Assembly (NCBI GenBank): GCA_020845495.1
Contig: JADLFM010000260.1
Location: 1-64,000, forward strand
Direction: 5' to 3'
Source: Chloroflexota bacterium
GTDB taxonomy: Bacteria > Chloroflexota > UBA6077 > JACCZL01
DNA: 64,000 nt
Positions 61,301-64,000 of the stretch are shown in pieces (positions within the stretch are counted from its first letter, which is position 1; the number at the start of each line of letters is the position of its first letter). The notes beneath the pieces were generated by a model. It had not been told where the DNA came from. It did not search any database and was given only the letters and a program-made list of their open reading frames with translations. The position numbers and the translations under genes were made by a program.

Positions 61301-62460
61301 GCGCACAGGTTGCCATGCTCGACCGCCGGCTCGCCGGCGAGTGGGCGGCGATCGGTGGTCGACTGGCGACACTCGATGCCACGCGGCATGCGACGCGGGA
61401 TGCCACCCCCGATGTCACTCCGGATGCCGAGCACACGCCGTCGCAGGCAGGGCCGTCGTCGCCAGTGCTGGACGTGACGCCAGATGCTTCGTCCAGTATG
61501 GCCCTGACTCCAGCGACCGAGTCACGCGATGCCGCCTCGCTCGTGGCGTCCCTTCACGCCGCACGTGTGGCGCTCGACGAGGATGGCACGCGCGCTCGTC
61601 GGGACGCCGCCCTGGGGGACGCCGCCGATGCCCGAGCCAGAGCGGGTGCCCTCCGCGCGGACCAGCAGCAGGCGGACGAGGCGATTGCGGGTCAGCTTCG
61701 GACGCTCGGGCTGATGCCGCTCGCCGAGCCGACGCCGGACGCGCTGTGCCTCGTCCTGCCCGAGATCGACGATCCAGCACTCCCAGACCTCGACGTACTC
61801 GAGAGCGAGCGGCGTCGCCTTGATGGCATCATCGGCGGGCTCGATGCCGAACGGCAGCGTCTGGAAGGTCAGTGGGGGCTGGCGGGGGCGGATCTCGACA
61901 CGGCGGCGTGCCGGGCTGAGCTCGAACGCCTCACGCGCGAGAAGGCGATCAAGCTGCGTGCGACGCGCATCGTCCAGCAGGCGCGCAGCAACTTGATCGG
62001 GCGGGTCTTGCCGAGCACCGAGCACAACCTGCGTCTGCTGCTGCCCCAGGTGACGACGCAGCGGTACCGCGATGCCACGCTCTCCGACGAGTACCGCCTG
62101 CAAGTCTGGGACGCCGACGCCGGCCGCTATGTCGCCAAAGAGATCTTCTCCGGCGGGACGAAGGATCAGTTTTCGTTGGCGCTACGGCTGGCCTTCGCGC
62201 TGGCGACGCTGCCGCAGGAGCTGGGCACGACACCCGGCTTCATCTTCCTCGACGAGCCACTCAGCGCGTTCGACCAGCCGCGAACGGCGGCGCTGGTGGA
62301 GCTGCTGACGACCGGCCAGATAGCCAAGAGCTTCGCCCAGATCTTCCTGATCTCCCACAGCCGCGCGTTCGACCCGGACCTGTTTCCCTACTATCTCCGC
62401 ATGCACGAGGGACGTGTGGCTGAGACGAATCTGTCGTCGCCCGTAGCGTTAGCGAGCTGA
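58360..62460 (+). CDS. Rad50/SbcC-like ATPase with central membrane hairpin
   Basis: The 1366-residue protein has an N-terminal half-ATPase with Walker A GLNESGKST (residues 32-40) and SCFVEQKKLQRLESLDAASRRESLLRLL (Q-loop region), long Arg/Glu/Ala-rich coiled coils, and a C-terminal half with the ABC signature FSGGTKDQFSLALRLAFAL (about 1263-1280) and Walker B FIFLDEPLSAFD (about 1294-1305). No CxxC zinc hook occurs; instead residues about 548-588 are a hydrophobic hairpin around a VPGG turn, as in YhaN-type ATPases. A Thr/Asp/Pro-rich insert of about 50 residues lies near 1004-1055. It should act with the Mre11-like protein and may be tethered to the membrane. Confidence 0.9.
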   Translation: MIRLRHLTVRNFKRLREIDLAFPPSGSILIEGLNESGKSTLFEAIYFALYGRALVTEGGLESTIRYGCHESFVELSLEVDATTLLIQRRTRAQGQNRGKLLVRLPDGTEEEVARARAMNERIVAELGKLDGDTLLNSCFVEQKKLQRLESLDAASRRESLLRLLNLDNLTALENQFKVSRQDDRDFAVAQVRLELATVRDEIPVRQCELAQTERQVTARHVRSALDRRTAATANLVEVERTIARLEEETAALDSRLARIAAFGEVARQAEAAGRTAEQRQRLAEEVEARQQDLDALDRLADEERPHLVARRAALTALAARLRHLETVEHGLAGLDEGRANASAASEADAEVARHEADRATLATRLRRLADLREAGQAAERLAERLSQQAALTTERDRLEGALSDLRNVRDGLPDRRAHAAALNDAANSLDAARQQYDSAERQIGLVADLAAAETALEVATGERSDAERRLRDTAAQLIAARQALQVARSARSPALRPLIVAWSDARATIDDGDAAASARDDASRRLEWARQGLRQAESLRSATVQRSTLGLAVGGVGLLVGILLAALGLLVPGGAVALVSLTGLGVGIRERGRLTASAEAVSKFGQAVDLAQQGLADATARLSLTDAARVRLAEAERALLSVGERVPSSVDEARDRLRVAEQRDRAAEASAARERDLDETVSRLTREEGQAQGRCQSAVQAAERCTERVSAARVALGGPADDSATLHAEAARHLEQAKQALKAAQERAASLDVEPTAERVRQRAAVAQASVSQDEQQAAGIAPIEARAVEAGQRLDALAANMVNERRALDAHLTAMGQSPLGEADAAALTALGRRIAAHLGGEDATALERQRSQIEAAIGAARQRAEQRREDARDVWQRVAEAARALAEGAAGEDAAGRDSTALLQRAEGALASGEVDTGGLREDTAARRRALAAEAERVDAPLTLDGLRDAVTVLEARWRQIEDQLRTRPSVVERRDTASAQVAMLDRRLAGEWAAIGGRLATLDATRHATRDATPDVTPDAEHTPSQAGPSSPVLDVTPDASSSMALTPATESRDAASLVASLHAARVALDEDGTRARRDAALGDAADARARAGALRADQQQADEAIAGQLRTLGLMPLAEPTPDALCLVLPEIDDPALPDLDVLESERRRLDGIIGGLDAERQRLEGQWGLAGADLDTAACRAELERLTREKAIKLRATRIVQQARSNLIGRVLPSTEHNLRLLLPQVTTQRYRDATLSDEYRLQVWDADAGRYVAKEIFSGGTKDQFSLALRLAFALATLPQELGTTPGFIFLDEPLSAFDQPRTAALVELLTTGQIAKSFAQIFLISHSRAFDPDLFPYYLRMHEGRVAETNLSSPVALAS

Positions 62461-62884
62461 TGGGGATTCTTCCCACCAGGATGCGATAGCTCCCACCAGG
62501 AGCGGACTGTAGGTGAGGCCGCCAGGCGGCAGTCTGGGAGGCCCGTGCGCATGCCGTCACGGCGGATCTGTCCAGGCCGCTGATGACGGGGCCTACATTT
62601 CCTGGGCCATCGTGGGCCCTCAGTGACGTGCGTACGCTGTGTCAGACCTGAGCGGGCGGCCCTAACGCTCGGGCCTGGCACGCAGCATAGCCCGGCTGGA
62701 ATCGCTCGATGCCGACCGGAACCGAATGTCAACCGCCGCGCGACGGATGTCCATCGACCCGGACGTAGCCTGACTGGGAGCGACCTGGGTCCGGGCGGAC
62801 TGCCGAGCATGAGAAGGATGTATCCGACTGTGCCAGGGATGTTGCCGGGGCCGGTCAGCACACGCCGCGACGGGGGGATCGCTG
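62461..62884. other. 424-bp intergenic region after rad50-like gene
   Basis: A direct repeat TCCCACCAGG occurs twice (62471 and 62491), and a weak nested inverted repeat (GACTG/CAGTC around GCCGCC/GGCGGC) near 62505-62534 may terminate the operon. No gene is seen. Confidence 0.4.
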
Positions 62885-64000
62885 GTGAAAGTCTTGCATC
62901 GGCCGTACACGGACTGGGGCTCACAGCCGAGCCCTGAAGCCAGCTTCATCAACCTCTGCGTTCGTGAAGCAGACGTCCGGACGCCGGCTGCCATCCGAGC
63001 CGCTGCCGCCGAGGTGCGTGACTGGGATGCGGTCGTCGCACTGGCGGGCCGCAACCGAGTGGCAGCGTTTGTCGAAGACGCCGCCACCAGGGAGAACGAT
63101 CTGCTGCCGGCGCAGATTGTGCGCACCTTGAGGGAGGCAGCGCTAAGCGCCCTGGCGTGGTCGATGGCGTTGGACGCGGTGCTCGTTCGCGTGACCGAGA
63201 TCCTCGAAGCCGCGCGGTTGCCGACGATCGTCCTGAAAGGGCCGGCGCTCGTGCGGTCGATCTACCCGCATCCGGTGCTCCGTCCATACGGCGATATCGA
63301 TCTGACCGTTCAACAGCATCATGAGGATCTGGTGGCGGAGAGGCTGCTCTCGCGCGGCTTCGTCGAGATGCCACACCGGTTGGAGGTCGAGCGAAAGGCC
63401 CATGGTGTACACCCGGGAGGGGCCGCCTTCCATCGGCTCTTTCGTGTGCCGCACGGCGGGGCGACGATCGAGGTGCACACCGACCCGCTCCAGCTTGGAT
63501 TGCAGCCGACGAGCGAGGCCGAGCGGTGGCGGCGATCTTTGCCGATTCAGCAGTTGCCGATGGCCTCGATGCTCTGCCCTGAGGATCAACTCGTCCAGCT
63601 CAGCGTGCACGCCCACAAGCACGGCTTCAGCCGCCTGATCTGGCTCAAGGACATCGACCTGCTCACGCGCGTACATCATGGTGGCTTGGACTGGGGCCTT
63701 GTCCGGGACGTCTCGCGTCGAGAGGGGGTCCAGGCCTCCGTCTGGTACACCCTTCACCTGGCCAGGCGGCTGCTGGGATCTCCGGTTCCATCAACAGTCC
63801 TCGATGACCTCTGTCCAGCGCTGCCGCTGCGGACGCTCTACCGCCTGCTGTGGCCGGCGTCGAGGGTGGCGAATCTAAACGGGCACATGCGCCGTCGGGC
63901 CGTCCAGTTCTACGCGGCTGAGTCCTGGCGCGGAATGATCCCAAGTCTGATCCTGATGGGCCGGCGGCGCACGCGCGCTCATGCCATCGCCCACGTGGTC
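62885..64000 (+). CDS. nucleotidyltransferase-fold protein (NTP_transf_5 type), partial at right edge
   Basis: The frame from a GTG at 62885 stays open for 372 codons to the end of the window. It contains ILEAARLPTIVLKGPALVRSIYPHPVLRPYGDIDLTV, the G-(x)-D-x-D nucleotidyltransferase core of PF14907-type proteins, then ATIEVHTDPL, a third catalytic-type strand, and helical C-terminal segments. A GGGGGAT stretch lies just upstream of the start. Members often sit in polysaccharide, peptide-modification or toxin-antitoxin contexts; the downstream neighbours are outside the window, so the role is open. Confidence 0.75.
   Translation, partial: MKVLHRPYTDWGSQPSPEASFINLCVREADVRTPAAIRAAAAEVRDWDAVVALAGRNRVAAFVEDAATRENDLLPAQIVRTLREAALSALAWSMALDAVLVRVTEILEAARLPTIVLKGPALVRSIYPHPVLRPYGDIDLTVQQHHEDLVAERLLSRGFVEMPHRLEVERKAHGVHPGGAAFHRLFRVPHGGATIEVHTDPLQLGLQPTSEAERWRRSLPIQQLPMASMLCPEDQLVQLSVHAHKHGFSRLIWLKDIDLLTRVHHGGLDWGLVRDVSRREGVQASVWYTLHLARRLLGSPVPSTVLDDLCPALPLRTLYRLLWPASRVANLNGHMRRRAVQFYAAESWRGMIPSLILMGRRRTRAHAIAHVV

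Noticed and set aside
62505..62534. Strong terminator after the rad50-like gene
   Set aside because: The inner stem leaves only a one-base loop and no U-run follows, so it is listed only as a weak possibility.

Overview
The window is high-G+C bacterial chromosome. I infer a Chloroflexota organism (Thermomicrobia/Sphaerobacter-like) from several features together: Tat-exported solute-binding lipoproteins with long Ala/Pro/Lys-rich linkers, an F420-type luciferase-like oxidoreductase, a NirK/cupredoxin/DUF2249 nitrite module, and a bacterial NurA-HerA-Mre11-Rad50 operon. No rRNA or other taxonomic marker is present, so this placement is tentative. Most lineages of ORFs on the strand opposite a gene are G+C-driven shadows and are left out.

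Left edge (1-1.6 kb): an AT-richer stretch carries a 5'-truncated GNAT/PUA-like gene and an ASCH-domain gene. It ends at the 3' half of a tRNA-Ala(GGC) gene with its own terminator, which looks like the attachment-site scar of an integrated island lying to the left. Region 1.6-33 kb is a large scavenging region with three oligopeptide-type permease pairs. Operon A (7469 to 3429, minus) has two AstE/AspA-like deacylases plus DppB/DppC. Operon B (15902 to 8937, minus) has an LLM oxidoreductase, a D-2-hydroxyacid dehydrogenase, a binding protein, DppB/DppC and an M19-like enzyme. Operon C (25317 to 16251, minus) has a GntR regulator, an aminotransferase, a CocE-like hydrolase, an M19-like enzyme, a binding protein and DppB/DppC. 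Around them lie two more M19-like genes, a third deacylase, two further binding proteins (one without a signal peptide) and two more GntR regulators. No transporter ATPase is encoded here. The enzymes fit import and breakdown of modified peptides or N-acylated amino acids, but the substrate is not known. GntR-type operators can be read directly: a CTGTACT half-site recurs at four promoters, and a near-perfect 26-bp palindrome precedes operon C.

Region 33-39.7 kb holds a pyrophosphatase and a sugar-acid cassette: two enolase-superfamily dehydratases, a sugar-type binding protein and MalF/MalG-type permeases. Region 39.8-50.2 kb is a redox block: CopD-like protein, heme-copper-oxidase-like membrane protein, DUF2249 protein, cupredoxin, copper nitrite reductase NirK, a NarL-type response regulator with a GAF histidine kinase, a cupredoxin-like lipoprotein, a MoaD-like protein and a tungsten-type aldehyde ferredoxin oxidoreductase.

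Region 50.8-64 kb is DNA processing and defence: a metallo-beta-lactamase-fold hydrolase, a DUF262/HNH GmrSD-like nuclease, then a tight operon NurA, HerA, Mre11/SbcD-like and Rad50/SbcC-like. The Rad50-like protein has no CxxC zinc hook and instead carries a hydrophobic hairpin, suggesting membrane anchoring. A partial nucleotidyltransferase gene runs off the right end.

Two architectural habits recur. Long, nearly perfect hairpins sit between co-directional genes or between convergent genes, and short tandem repeats of 13-23 bp sit in spacers or in gene ends.
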